Part shown: positions 11,033 to 23,200 of the stretch, piece by piece | Layout of the letters: each line of letters begins with the position of its first letter | How positions within the stretch are numbered: position 1 is the stretch's first letter | NCBI GenBank assembly: GCA_946807835.1 | Contig: OX327684.1 | Span: 12,734,501 to 12,798,500 of the forward strand | Direction of reading: 5' to 3' | DNA: 64,000 nt | Source of the DNA: Ailanthus altissimus | Lineage: Eukaryota; Streptophyta; Magnoliopsida; Sapindales; Simaroubaceae | Position numbers and translations under genes: made by a program | Notes under the pieces: generated by a model | What the model saw: the letters and a program-made list of their open reading frames with translations, nothing else | What the model was told of the DNA's origin: nothing | Databases searched by the model: none

Positions 11033-11940
11033 GTATATATTATATATTTTATTGGTGTTCAGAACTTCAAATTAACAATATATTGACAAACATACATGTA
11101 AGTTTGTCTTATTCATCTAATTAAGACTGCAAATTTTATATAAAAATAATTTGACTCTGCTAAAAAAATATATCGTAAATTAGAATATTATTGAATCCCA
11201 CTCCTTGTTGTTCAGAATCTGTTCATCTAAATTGGTGAATGCAACAAATCATCAAGTAGAATTTGACAAACTAAAAAACAAAATTAATTGAGAAAAACTT
11301 TAACTTTTTTTAAACATCATTTAATATAATATCATTAACAGAAATGGTAATATTACATCATAAAACTCCTGATATAAATTTAAAAATTATCATTATGCTA
11401 CACATAAATTAGATAGATCTATTATGGATTGCCTAAACATATAACTCTCACATAAAGAGATATAAACAACTTCATGATGGGAGACTATCCCAATCGGAGA
11501 TCACTAATCCCATTAAGGATAGAAGTCCTATCGTCGTGTAGAAAGGTCCAAAACAACCCTCATGTAGGGAACACAAACTACATCACAATACTAATTCTTA
11601 GCTTCCTCTACCTTTTATAGATTTAACCCTATCAAACTTCACCTAACCACTAACAACAGTTTTAAAACAAATACAACGCCACAAGTAAAATAATATAAAA
11701 ATTAAGACTTTAACCACTACACATGGCGATGCAGTTGTTCAACAATAATGGTCAAAGAAGCTTTGAGTGCTGCTGATGGTTACTTTGCATTGATAAAGAA
11801 TCAAGTTTGGTTGCTAATGATCTATGGCTGGAGAGAAAGCAAGAACGGGTGAAAACAGTGACAACACTCTGACAAAGACATGGATGGAATATGTGGTTAC
11901 TCAGTTGTCATCAAAAGCCCCAAAAAGAGCATCAGATAAA
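11033..11940. other. AT-rich spacer, nothing recognised
   Basis: No coding domain or repeat partner was seen. A somewhat GC-richer piece at 11720-11960 has no frame or family I recognise. Confidence 0.4.
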
Positions 11941-11959
11941 ACTGTTGGAGTTGGTGCTT

Positions 11960-14519
11960 ATGTGCCATTCCAATACTTATGAATATTAAATTATCTAATA
12001 TTTATAAAGGAAATATTTCGTATAATCGTTAATACAATATAAATACATAGTACATCACTTTTTACGGTATAGACATTGTATAATCTGAACGAGTTCAGAT
12101 ATGATCTAAAAGAGTTTAGACTAGTGTTAAGATTCAGCAAAGCTAAGAGTTATAAATGCTAACAGTTAGTACTACTAAGAGTTAGTAGTATATAAGAGTC
12201 AACCAGATCTAAAAGGTTAGATCATTGTCTGTAATAGGACAAAGACCTAAGGGTATACCAGTAATAACATGGTTGCAAGGAGTTGCAATAGGTGCTAGAA
12301 GATGTCATTATGCAAGTATGTCCTCAAACACTATGTTCCTAATCTACTTCACCGATGCAGGTCTATCGGTGGATCCATTTTATAAAGATTAGTGTATGTT
12401 ATATCTATAGGGTATAGATGGTTGTTCTTAGCCAATCATGGGCTTACCAAAAGTTTGTATATGCATACGGGTATTCAGTTAGGACTAAATGCTGAACAGA
12501 CTCACTAGGATGCCAATAAACATCCTATGAAATCATCAATAGTAAGTCCTCTCGAGTTGAGTAGTATACGTGGTCCTTTGACTTGAGTGTCACGGTAGAC
12601 TTGTAAGTGATCCACCATACTTTGGCTCCACGCATGTCACAAACCTTTCATGGTGTGACCGCTGGGTATGGTCCGATGCTTATGGAGTCTGGTGTGTACA
12701 GATATGAGATCCATCAGCTCTCATAGAAGAGTAGTATATCCAAATGCTCCAAGATTGTATTTAAGTAAATCTCGTGGCCATGAGTACTAACCCGGGAAAG
12801 TTGTTTCCCAAAGGGTTGAATAATATAGCAAAGGTGTTTGTATATATTGCTTTGAAAATACAAATCTAGAGATAAACTCATGAATAGGCATACGGGGATT
12901 TGACGGTGTTGATCTATATCCCTACATATCCAGGATATACATGATAAAGGATTATATTTATGTGCTGTGACCTCAACTTATATGGTTTAACACGCTGATT
13001 TGTAATATCTGTGACGTGTGCGTGGGGCATCGATCACAAACTTATGAAATAGTTCTATTTGACGAATCGGGCATGAACCTAGAGAGTCTCACAATATAAA
13101 GTGTACTCTTTGTGCACTAGGGCAGCATACTGGATTAAATTATTCAATCTAGTAATTTTCAGCAGAACTGAATATTTGTTTCAGGAACCCACGGAATGCA
13201 CACGTGTCAGTACATAAGTTAAAAGTAGAATAATTAGTTAATAATTATTATTGACTAATTAAATAGTGACACATAGCACATTGTGAGCCTTCAGTTAATT
13301 TGGCTCAAGTATTGGGTAAGGTGGGACATATGTTGGGTTGATTAAAGGCTTAAGGGTTATTTCCATTTAATTGATTATTTAAGTATTAAATCATTTAAAT
13401 ATTTGTTCTCACTTAAGAGTTAAGTGATTAGTTAAGTTGACTAGAGTTAATTGTTACCTCATGGTTAAATTCAAAAATTAAATATTTTATTGAGGACTTA
13501 ATTGCTAAATAAAATGAGATTTTATTAAGCAAATAATTAAGTTAAAGTAAATGTTACTTAAAAGGAAAATTAGTTGAAACCTTGAGAACTTGAATGATAT
13601 TTCTCTTATCAAAGACAAGAGTTAGCCGCCCATTATATTTTGTCCAATTGTTGAACACATATTTGGTTTATTTGATAAACTATATTTATTTTAATAATAA
13701 TATATTAATCAAAAGCTTAGATATTTCATATTATTATTACATTTATATATTCATTTGATGAATATTAAATGCAATAGGTGGCATGCCATGATGAGTGGTT
13801 GATTTTCAATTCATTTTGATCTTGTAACAAACAAAATGATGAAAGCAAAAAATACAAAGTGGTTGGGCATTTAATTGTAGTGGTTGCCTTTGCATTTTTT
13901 TTTTTGTCTTTAAAAATAATAGAAGGAGAAGAAGAAAGCTCTAGGTGTGGCTCTCGGCTATAGAGGAAGAATAAGGTGAAAATGTTTTTCATTTTCTCCT
14001 TTAAAGCAAAAAAAGATGGCCACCAATTTTTGAAGGTAAGTTGAGTTGTTTTTGTTTTAAGTTTTTAAGTGTTAAAAACAACAATAACTTGATTGCAAAA
14101 ATTGTTTTACTATTCATCTTCTTCTCCTAAATAAAAGGCCATTATTGTTGCATTTGAATTATTTGTTTTTATGTATTTAAGTGTTGAATACATCAAAAAC
14201 AAAATGAATATAGTCTAAGTGTTAGGCTATAGGGATTAAGAGTTAATCCAATGGTTTAAGTGTTAAATCGGTGCTGGAAATAAATAGGTTGCTATTATAG
14301 TGACTCAAGTCGACCAAGTTGAGTTCTAGAACTGTCAATAGGTCATCTTCATGCGGTATACCAGCTACAATCTATTCCAAAGGCTTGACAGGTGATATTA
14401 TCAATCATTAGTATTAATTTGATTAATTGTTTTATATTTTGTTCATTATTGTAATGAATAAAATTTATTGTGTTTATTTTAGAAATTTTGATTTCTAGCT
14501 TCCGTTGCATTTATAATTT
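11960..14519 (+). mobile_element. LTR-like segment of unclassified LTR retrotransposon
   Basis: Non-coding but of mixed composition over 2.5 kb, unlike the AT-rich flanks. It ends in TTTCTAGCTTCCGTTGCA, a form common at the 3' end of plant LTRs. The block around 13075-13150 (GAACCTAGAGAGTCTCAC, then GTGCACTAGGGCAGC, then TTCAATCTAG) recurs, diverged and inverted, at about 63840-63930. That supports a dispersed LTR family. I found no primer site after it and no clean target duplication, so a solo LTR is likely but the left limit is uncertain. Confidence 0.45.
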
Positions 14520-14599
14520 GTATATATATATATATGTCTTAGATGCATATGTCTTAGATGCATATGTATACAAATTATAAAATGGACACGTATACCACA

Positions 14600-14635
<36 letters not shown>

Positions 14636-14690
14636 TTAGATGCATATGTATACAAATTTTAAAATGGACACGTATACCACATGCATACAC
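14520..14690. repeat. TA microsatellite with duplicated 70-bp unit
   Basis: TA runs at 14521-14534 and about 14603-14632 are each followed by the same block (GTCTTAGATGCATATG, then GGACACGTATACCACATGCATA). An extra short copy of GTCTTAGATGCATAT lies inside the first unit. It looks like replication slippage or unequal exchange anchored on the TA run. Confidence 0.8.
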
Positions 14691-15230
14691 CCAATAGGTT
14701 TAGGTTGTAAACCGGCACCCCAACAAAAATAACAAGTCATCGACTAGTCGGCAAGACTCGTTGAATATCAGTTGTTGGAGGTTAGACTTTCACAGCCAAA
14801 CCTCATCGACGAAACTAGAAAGCACTACAAAAAGTGAAGTACAACACTGAAAAAATAAAAGCAGAAGAAGCTAGCAAAGAGATGGAGAATGAAAGAGCCA
14901 GTGAAAGAACAAAACCAAAGAAAAAAACCAAAAAGAAACCTAGAGACACATATAGGGTTTTGTTGATAGTTTTTTAGCCACCGAAGAGGAGTCCAAAAGC
15001 CTCCTTTCTAGTAAGGGTGGGTGGGTAAAGTGGTTGGCAACTAAGATTTATTAATATTTTGAGAGAAAAGTTTTGAGAGATAAAGAAGAGAGAGAAGAAC
15101 TTTAGCTTTAAAACTTTAGCCTTAACACTTAAAGACCTTGAATGTTTATTATCAATAATTTGAAGAGTGGTTGAAATGGAAATAAGTTTCTACCATAAAT
15201 TATAATAATGCTAAGCTTTAACCTACTTGA
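14691..15230. other. intergenic, nothing recognised
   Basis: Mixed-composition DNA with no recognised domain. A purine-rich stretch at 14860-14950 and a GC-richer patch near 14980-15030 have no partner in the window that I saw. Confidence 0.35.
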
Positions 15231-15362
15231 CAAAGAACTCCAAAAAATTCAAAAATAAAAGGAAACCTAACTACTTGAGCCAAACTAAATTTTTATTTAA
15301 TCAGAAAGTTGGTAAAAGGCAGATGCTAACATCAAATAGAATAGCACTATCTATGTATTTCT

Positions 15363-15604
15363 TATTAAAGTTAATATCTTATTCAGTCATTGTTAATTTA
15401 AGATATTTTTTAATTTAGAATATTCTCTATCTTTTTAATTCTTGTATTATAGTTGTAATCTTTATGGATTAATTCTTTCTATATAAGCAAGGGACTGAAT
15501 GTCTATATAAAGGTTACATTTTGTTGTTATTATTTAGAGTGGAAATACAAATACTCCAATTTTTTTAACATTGTATCACAACTTCAGTTTTAATTTATCT
15601 AATA
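15363..15604 (+). repeat. 5' LTR of small Copia element
   Basis: Matches 16976-17213. Shared blocks include AGTTAATATCTTATT, TTAATTCTTTC, AGTGGAAATACAAA (left) versus AGTGAAAATACAAA (right), and TTTTAATTTATCTAA at the end. Confidence 0.75.
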
Positions 15605-16975
15605 TGATATCAGAGCATGTCAAAATCAAGGTTTATTCATAGATCAAACTATTTCATAACTTAAGTTAATTTTTTATCTCTTTATTTTTTGTGATTTGTT
15701 TTTTTTCTCTCTTCAGCATCCAAATCTACCCCTGTCGTTATTCCCATATCCCATCCACCATCAGCCATCACATGCCACCCATCACTATAGTCCGTCATGG
15801 TACTCAACCCCATGCCAACAAACAAACATCATCATTGAAGGCAAAAAGAGCTAACCAACAGTTTTCGACCATGGCCACCTCTATCACATCGCCGGAATTG
15901 AAAAATTTAAAGACAAAACAATGATCTATCTGCCTCTCAATTTGTCACTTCTAAGCCTTACTGTTGATCACTAAAGGCACCATCACAATTAAAAAAAAAA
16001 TCTCTAACAGTCAAACTTTACTACTTATCATTGCTCAAATTAGCTAGAATCTCGTTGGATCGACAACTAAGCAACAAACAACTCTACTATTCCATTCACA
16101 ATCATCATCCAAGATTGGCTTATGCCATGACTTTCAATCAATTTTCCATCATCCAATCTTTAAATATTTAACACTCATTAGTGATCTTCATGATCACCAG
16201 TCATCAAAAAATTGAACCATAAACCAGGAGGGTCTTTTTGCTAATGACTTATCAGGTCATATTGAATTTTTTTACAAATTAGGCACTTTTTGAAATTACA
16301 TATAAATTTAGGTAAAAGCTAAAATTTTACATAAATTTAGAGTAATGTTGTAATTTTATATAAATTAAGGGTAGATTTACAACTTTAAAATTATGGGTAA
16401 ATTTAGTTTTTTGAAAGTTATGAGAGCTTTTTCTAGTATTTTCCATGGTGCATCAAATTCAAGTTCAATTTCTTCCAGTGCTATTGAATTTTTTTGAGGG
16501 GTTTTAGGTTAACAACTTTGTCATTTTAGCTCAAATAAAATTTTAGAGGTTTTTAATTTGTTGGATAAGCCACAAGATAAAAATTTAGTGTTACAACTCA
16601 TCATAAATTCTAATAGTTAGTAGCTTTTGGTCTCTTCGCTTTTCACTTATGGTTTCTTGACAACACCAAGAAGTTTTTTGTTCTTTGCATTTTTTGGCTG
16701 TGATTTTAGTATTAACGCACTTACCCTTACAACAATTATTACCAATCTCTCTATTAACGTGTTTATACTTACAGTGGTTGATTTTCTTAATACACTTATC
16801 ACTCTCCAATAACATTGCCTCTCTTCGATAATGATTGCCACCTCTGGTAACAGTTGTTTCTCATGCGTGCCATTCGAAATTTATTATTCAATAATTTGTT
16901 TTTTTTATTTCAGTTTGCTTCTTACTTCAATTTACAAACTCAAATTATTTTTTCCCATCTTGAGTTTAAGGATAG

Positions 16976-17213
16976 TATTAGAGTTAATATCTTATTTAGT
17001 CATTATTGATTTAGGATATTTCTTATTTTGTCAACTTTTACATTATAGTTATAGTTTTTATGTTTAATTCTTTCCATGTGGACTAAGAATTTAATGCTTA
17101 TATAGAGGTCACTTTTTATAGTTATAATAAAAAAGTATAATTTAGAGTGAAAATACAAAGATTTTAATTTTTCTAATATATGTATCAAAACTTCAATTTT
17201 AATTTATCTAACA
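16976..17213 (+). repeat. 3' LTR of small Copia element
   Basis: Partner of 15363-15604, ending TTTATCTAACA. The first bases are TATTAGAG, which fits TGTTAGAG with one change. Strict TG start is lost in both LTRs. Confidence 0.75.
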
Positions 17214-17558
17214 TATTTTTTCCTTATATAAGACGATCACAAAAGTTAAATCATTACATTGTGGATAAAATGTTAATGAGAATAAAGCTTGTGCGTGGCT
17301 AGGCCACAATAAAAAAATAAAAACCCATTGAGATTTGAGAAATGAAACAAACCTTAGGAATATAGAATAATGCTCAACTTTAATGCAAATTGACATACAA
17401 CTAAAACAAAACTATTTTTTTTTTCAAATATTAAGTTATAATTATAGTGAATAAGCTTAAAAATTAATTTGAAATATAATTTTTGATGCAATTCAGAAAA
17501 CATTGATCTACAAAAAGTTACTCAGCTATAATAAGATAGAAATATTTCATATTTTTAA

Positions 17559-18141
17559 TGTTGAAATTGGCTTATATGCCAATCCCACATTGGTGGGAGA
17601 TGGCATAGGGGTGGCTTGGTTGGGCTTATATAATATAAGACTCTCTTTGTTTTTTGTTGTACTTTTAGATAATTCTCTTCTCTCCGCTCAATTTGTGGGA
17701 TCTCTTTATAAAAACCTTATAATTCAATAGTTTTATTTAAGCCCTTGAAGTTTGTAAGAGTTCAATTTTTCTCTTTATTTTTTGGGTATTTGTAGTAATA
17801 CCATACTGTTTAGGTAATTACAGTATTGGTCCTACTATTTAGATATTTGCAGTTTGACCCAATAGTTTGAGAATTTGTATTGTGGCCCAAAAACTTTGTA
17901 ATTTCTCTTAAAGATATTGTATTTCTTCTAACGGTGCTCGAGGATAAAAGTAACATTACCAAATCTTGTTAAATTTGGTGTTCTTTCTATTTTGCATATT
18001 GTGTTTGATGATTGGTTTTCTCATTATGGTATTATATTTCATTGCTAGCATTATCGATTATGTTTTGGTTATCTAAAAATTGTATTCCACATAATAATTG
18101 GTAATAGTGTTAATTATTGTTTTAACGCTTCTGGCGCAACA
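17559..18141 (+). repeat. 5' LTR of the full-length Copia
   Basis: TG...CA ends. The block CCAATCCCACATTGGTGGGA near 17580 is a strong hairpin, followed by the TATA-like CTTATATAATATAAG at about 17624-17638. The 3' LTR has a 15-bp insertion after GGCTTATATG that copies part of this hairpin. Confidence 0.9.
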
Positions 18142-18143
18142 AG

Positions 18144-18156
18144 TGGTATCAGAGCC
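18144..18156 (+). other. primer binding site (tRNA-iMet)
   Basis: TGGTATCAGAGCC, two bases after the 5' LTR end: the standard initiator Met tRNA primer site. Confidence 0.92.
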
Positions 18157-18308
18157 TCAGGTTTAGGACAGTGAGTGGCTATTTTCTGTTGAGCACTTAC
18201 TATTATTCTGAGTTGTTCAATTTGGATTACTAGTTGTTGAATATAATTATTTGGTGGAGCTTGGTTATTTGTGATATTATATATCGAGCTCATTTGTGTG
18301 AGGCAGTT

Positions 18309-19080
18309 ATGGCATCATCATCATCTATATTGATGAAGACAGTGACAGTATCTAGTGCAAAAAGAAATATGGAAAATTTTGACAGTCGAAATAATTTTGG
18401 CTTATAGCAGAGTGAGGTGTTGGACGGATTGTGTCAGTAAGATTTGGATATAGTTCTAGAAGAAACAAAACCAGAAGGTATTAAGGAGACAGACTAGAAC
18501 AGGCTTAATATAAAAGCTTGTGGGTTGATTCATTTTTGTTTGTGTAAAGAGCAAATGGATCCGTTCATTAGAGAAAAGTCTATCGGTGCATTATAGAAGG
18601 CTTAGGAGAATAAATATATGAAGAAAGGCAATGAAAATCAGCTCTATCTATTGAAGAGGTTGTTTTGTCTTCAATTTAGACCAAGTATGAGTATCAGTTC
18701 TCATATTGATGAGTTTAATAAGTTAATTGCTGGTTTATTAAATTTAATGGAAACCTTTAAAGATGAAATAAAGGCTATATTGTTGATTGGTTCTCTTTCG
18801 GTTGAATTAGATCATTTATATACTACTCTCATCAATGGGAAGAATAAACTATCATTTGAAGAAGTTTGTTCTTCTTTGACAAACTATGAAATTCATAGAA
18901 AGGATCAAAGAGAACATAGAAATGAGTCAATAGAAGCATTGACTGTGAGAAGGTGTAGTCAGAATAAAAAATTGAGAAAAAAGGGAAAACCTAAGTCGAT
19001 GGGTAAAGTAGGAAAATATGAGTATGTCTTTTGTTGGGAGAAAGGGTATTGAAAGAAAGATTGTTTGAAGTTGAAAAAGA
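18309..19080 (+). pseudogene. Copia gag with in-frame stops
   Basis: The ATG at 18309 opens a frame that can be followed for about 250 codons in one register. In-frame stops sit at 18405, 18438, 18495, 18594, 18603 and 19050. From 18618 it reads as Copia gag (UBN2 class): LLKRLFCLQFRPSMSI, HIDEFNKLIAGL, LLIGSLSVELDHL, YEIHRKDQ. It ends in a zinc-knuckle-like CWEKGY-stop-KKDC near 19037-19065. Five of the six stops fall where family wording has Trp or Gln. The register itself is intact, so the damage is by substitution. Confidence 0.88.
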
Positions 19081-19189
19081 AACAAAAAAGACATATCTGT
19101 TTCTGATGCATGTGTTGTCGACTGCAAAAATGATGATAATGTGTCAGATTTTGGTTTAAGTGGTCATTCATCCAATTCTAGTTCTGAGG

Positions 19190-19720
19190 AGTAGATTATG
19201 GATTCAAGTTGCATTTATCATATGTGTTAACATCGGGAATGGTTCTTTAATGTCAAAGAGCTTAATAGTAGAGTTGTATATATGGACAATAATAATAATT
19301 GCCATACTGCTAGATAAGTTCAACACAATTGTGAAATGATAATGGATCAACTAGAATTCTAAAAGATGTTCGGTATATACCAAAGTTAGAGAAGAATCTT
19401 ATCTCTTTGAGAGTCTTAGAATCTAAAGGTCGTAATGTGTCTATATGAGATAGAATTCTGAGGGTCACTTCAAGCGCTCTTGTGACTTTGAAATACATTA
19501 GGAAGAACAACTTGTATTACTATAATAGTAGTACAGTGATTGAATCAGTAGCCATAGTTTCTGATAATGATACAGATTCAGATATCACTAGATTATGGCA
19601 TATGCGGTTGGGGCATGCGGGTGAGAAAACGTTATTTAGTTTAATAAAAATAGGCTTATTGAAATATGCGAAGACCTGCAAGCTATATTTTTGTGAGCAT
19701 TGTGTTTTGGGAAAGTAAAA
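19190..19720 (+). pseudogene. Copia protease and GAG-pre-integrase remnant
   Basis: Protease is recognisable by IMDSSCIYHMC at about 19195-19229, where DSG would be normal. It lies in a different frame from gag. The pre-integrase domain follows as LWHMRLGHAGEKTLFSLIK (19593-19650) with its paired His residues. CEHCVLGK (19693-19716) supplies the Cys pair of the integrase HHCC zinc site, before a stop at 19717. Confidence 0.85.
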
Positions 19721-19789
19721 GAGAGTGAAGTTTAACACCGCTATCTATAATACTGAAGAAATTCTTGATTATGTTTACTCGATGTGTGG

Positions 19790-20415
19790 GGACCTTCTCA
19801 AACTACATCTATGGGAAGCATGCGCTACTATGTTATTTTTGTTAATGACTTTTTTAGAAGAACTTGGGTGTATGTTTAGAAATCTAAAGATGATGTACTT
19901 AGTACTTTCCTTAAATAGAAAAATATGGTTGAGATACAAACTGGCAGGAAGATCATGCATCTCAGAATAGATAATGATGGTGAGTATTACAGTGATCATT
20001 TCTTGAAATTGTGTTAAGATAAGGGTATTATACGTCATTTTACTGTAAGAGGTACACCACAGCAGAATGGGGTGGCAGAACGCATAAACTGGATATTACT
20101 GGAGAAAGCTCAGTGTATGTTATCCAATACTGGATTGGGCAAGGAGTTTTGGGCTGAGGTTGTGATCTATGTATGTCATCTCATTAATCATCTATCGTCA
20201 GTTACTATTGGTGATAGAACTTCATTGGAGGTTTGGTCTAGACAACATGTTTCTGATTATGATTCTTTACATGTATTTGGTTCCACTGCATATTATCATA
20301 TGAAATATTCGAAGCTAGATTCTAGAGCCAAGAAAGCAATTTTCTTAGGATTTTCATTAAGAGTGAAAAGATATCATCTTTTGGTGTCTGAGTTCCAAGA
20401 ATATTGTATCTAGTA
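19790..20415 (+). pseudogene. Copia integrase core remnant
   Basis: The core spans several frames. The C-terminal half is best preserved: VRGTPQQNGVAERIN (20046-20090), with the PQQNGVAER motif that carries the third catalytic acid. It continues through KEFWAEVVIYVCHLIN and FGSTAYYH to KAIFLGFS. The N-terminal half (19790-20040) is broken by stops and shifts. Role: insertion of element cDNA into the genome; cannot function here. Confidence 0.85.
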
Positions 20416-20759
20416 GAGATGTAACATTTGATGAGTCTTCTATATTGAAGAAATCAGAAAACCAGACAACAGTGAATAGTACTTTATAATAAGTGGAGCA
20501 TACTCAATAAAATATGGAGTTAGAAACAACTATATTAAACCCGGTTAGATCTGTAGAGATAGATAATGGTACTCTTATGACAGAATTTTTTTTGGAGATG
20601 ATGGAGAAGGTTTTACTCATGAAGCTCAATAGAAATAAGAATCTATTCTAGTAAATAGGCCAAGATGTGAGATTTAAAGACTTGTTCGATTTGTTAATAT
20701 GGTGGCCTATACACTTTCAGTTGTAGATGAAGATGTTCATTTCACTTATAGAGAGGCAT

Positions 20760-21560
20760 TCAGCTATTCTGAAGTTAATCAGTGGAAGATAGTTAGGAGA
20801 CAGAGATGCAATCTCTTCAAAAGAATGAAACTTGGAAGCTAGCTCAACTACCGAAGGGTAAGAGGGCAATGGGTGCAAATAGGTATATACAAATAAAGAT
20901 GAATTTCTTGACAAGAAAGATGCCCGCTATAAGGTAAGGTTGGTGGCTAAAGGCTATGCACAGAGGGAAGGAATTGACTACAATGACGTATTTTCTTTAC
21001 TTGTCAAAGATTCTTCCATTAGAATTTTATTGGCCTTAGTAGCTCAGTTAAATATGGAACTAGTTCAACATGATGTAAAAACTGCATTTTTACATGGTAA
21101 CTTGGAAGAAGAAATCTATATGACTCAGCTAGAGGGATTTTAAGTTATTGGTAAGGAAAAATTAGTTTGCAAACTGAAAAGATCTCTTTATAGTTTGAAA
21201 CAATCACCGAGACAGTGGTATAAGCGGTTTGATCGATTTATGATGGGTCAGAGGTACACAAGAAGTAAATTTAGTCATTGTGTGTATTTTCAGAGGCTAC
21301 GTGATGGTTCTTTCATTTATCTACTCTTGTATGTCGATGACATGTTGATAGCTTTACCGAATGTCAAAGAAATTAGAAAATTGAAGACTTAGTTAAACCG
21401 AGAGTTTGAGATAAAAGATTTGGGTGAAGCTAGAAAAATACTAAGCATGGAGATTAGAAGAGATAGGGAAGGAGAAAAATTTTGTTTGACTCATAAGCAA
21501 TATATGAAGAAGGTATTACAATGTTTTGACATGTCAGAGGAGTCAAAACTGGTACCCCAC
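20760..21560 (+). pseudogene. Copia reverse transcriptase remnant
   Basis: RVT_2-type reverse transcriptase. Visible blocks are LVAKGYAQREGIDYNDVFS (20937-20993), MELVQHDVKTAFLHGNLEEE with the first catalytic Asp, LKQSPRQWYKRFDRFM (21196-21243) and the catalytic YVDDML at 21330-21347. In-frame stops at about 21141 and 21390 replace Gln codons of the family wording. It would copy element RNA to DNA in virus-like particles; here it is inactive. Confidence 0.9.
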
Positions 21561-21809
21561 TTGCTCCTCATATAAAGATCAGTGCATCTTTATCTCCTAG
21601 TTCAGATGAGGAACGAGAGTATATGTTTTGAGTTCTATATGTTAATGAAGTTGGTAGCCTAATGTATGTTATGGTGTGTACAAGACCTGACATTTTACAA
21701 GCAGTTAGAGTAATGAGCATGTATATACAAGATCCTGGTAAAGGACATTAGTAGGGTGTGAAATGGATTCTACGGTATTTACTGAAGACCGTAGATATTG
21801 CCTTAGTCT

Positions 21810-22270
21810 TTGAAAGAGATGATACATATAATCAATGTGTTGTTGGTTATGTTGATTCTGATTATGTTGGTAATTTGGATAAACATCGGTCGACAACGGA
21901 TTATGTGTTTACTCTTGCAAGAGCACCAGTGAATTAGAAGTCTACTTTATAGTTACAGTTGCTTTGTCTACTATAGAAGCAGAGTACATGACAGTTACAA
22001 AGGCTATGAATGAAGTTATTTGGTTACAGGAATTGTTGGATGAGTTAGGAATTAGTCAAAAAAAGATTTTTGTTTATTCTGACAATCAGAGTGCTTTCAT
22101 TTAGCGAACAATCCAATGTACCATGTTTGAACAAAGCATATTGATGTTTGGTATTATTTTATGTGGGAGATCTTTAGTGAATGAAGAATCTTACTTCAGA
22201 AGATTAGAATTCTTCATTCACTAAAGATTAGAACTACCGAGAATTTTAGATATATTGACTAAGGTGGTAA
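21810..22270 (+). pseudogene. Copia RNase H remnant
   Basis: The tail of pol: VVGYVDSDYVGNLDKHRSTT (about 21838-21900) carries the first RNase H Asp. TIEAEYM-like and NEVIWLQELLDELGI (about 22008-22055) follow, then YSDNQSAF at about 22075-22100. Stops at TGG-derived TAG positions and frameshifts interrupt it. Confidence 0.85.
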
Positions 22271-22427
22271 CAGTGATCAAGTTCAATCATTGTTTGGACT
22301 TGATTAATATAGTTCGAGTTTAATAGTGTTATTTGGTGCAAATTTGGAGGCAATGCATTTGGATAGAGAATTTTAAAAAAAAAGTGAAATTTTGTGGAGG
22401 ATTGGCATATTCGTCAAGGTAGAGATT

Positions 22428-23027
22428 TGTTAAAATTGGCTTATATGTCAACTTAAGCCAATCCCATATTGGTGGGAGATGGCATGAGCGTTGTTTGGTT
22501 GAGCTTATATAAGATAAGATCCTCTTTATTATTTGTTGTACTATTAGATAATTCTCTTCTCCCTGCTCAATTTGTAAGATCTATTTATGAAAATCTTATA
22601 ATTCAATAGTTTTATTTAAGCCTCTGAATTTTGTAAGAGTTCAATTTTTTCCTTTAATTTTTGAGCATTTGTAGTAATACCCTATTATTTAGATAATTAC
22701 AGTCTTAGCCCTACTATTTAAGTATTTATAGTTTGACCCAATAGTTTGAGAATTTATATTATAACCTAAAAACTTTGTAATTTCTTTTGAAGATAGTGAA
22801 TTTGTTCTAATGGTGCCTGAGGACGTAAATAACATTATCGAACCTCGTTAAATTTAGTATTCTTTCTATTTTGCATATTATGTTGGATGATTGGTTAGTT
22901 GGTTGTCTCCTTGTGGTATTATATTTTATTTTTAACATTATTAGCTGTGTTTCGGTTATCTAAAAATTATATTCCACATATAATTAATAATAGTATTAAT
23001 TATTATTTAAACGCTTTTGGCGCAACA
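22428..23027 (+). repeat. 3' LTR of the full-length Copia
   Basis: Partner of 17559-18141, slightly longer because of an insertion near 22447-22461. Its upstream side carries the purine tract GTGGAGGA (about 22394-22401). Confidence 0.9.
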
Positions 23028-23200
23028 ATTAATCATGAAGCTGGAACTCGTAAACTACCTAAAGCAATGACCCAAGCTAAATGAAAATCCAACTTAACCC
23101 AACTAAAATCTATTAAATCATAAAAGCCAGATGCTAAAATGATAGGAAAACAACCTTAATTTTCACATACTTATTCTGTATATATAAGACCATCATAAAA

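Larger units (their letters stand above)
15361..17213 (+). mobile_element. small non-autonomous Copia element (TRIM/LARD-like)
   Basis: Two LTRs of about 240 bp (15363-15604 and 16976-17213) flank about 1.37 kb without any pol domain. The left LTR is followed by TGATATCAGAGC (15605-15616), a one-base variant of the Met-tRNA primer site. The right LTR is preceded by TTGAGTTTAAGGATAG, a decayed form of the purine-rich Copia polypurine tract. TATTT lies directly outside both ends (15356-15360 and 17214-17218) and is a likely 5-bp target duplication. Short frames inside (15691-15924, 16831-17067) show no known motif. Confidence 0.75.
15230..17400. repeat. host repeat copy 1 (split by a small Copia derivative)
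   Basis: Outer parts 15230-15360 and 17214-17400 together match the uninterrupted sequence at about 23095-23345. Shared blocks include AGATGCTAA, TATATAAGAC, GGCACAATAAA-like and GAAATGAAACAAACCTT. The match is diverged. The small Copia element at 15361-17213 sits exactly between the two halves. Confidence 0.6.
17559..23027 (+). mobile_element. full-length decayed Copia LTR retrotransposon
   Basis: 5469 bp, plus strand. LTRs of 583 bp (17559-18141) and 600 bp (22428-23027) both start TGTT and end GGCGCAACA. The primer site TGGTATCAGAGCC (18144-18156) follows the 5' LTR. Domain order is gag, protease, integrase, reverse transcriptase, RNase H, which defines Ty1/Copia. Flanks are TTTAA (17554-17558) and ATTAA (23028-23032), a 5-bp target duplication with one change. 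Coding regions hold many stops and some frameshifts, so the element is dead. Confidence 0.93.

Noticed and set aside
7948..11037. Target duplication for the gag-only Copia
   Set aside because: Flanks TTTAT and GTATA do not match and the right terminus is mutated, so I do not claim one.
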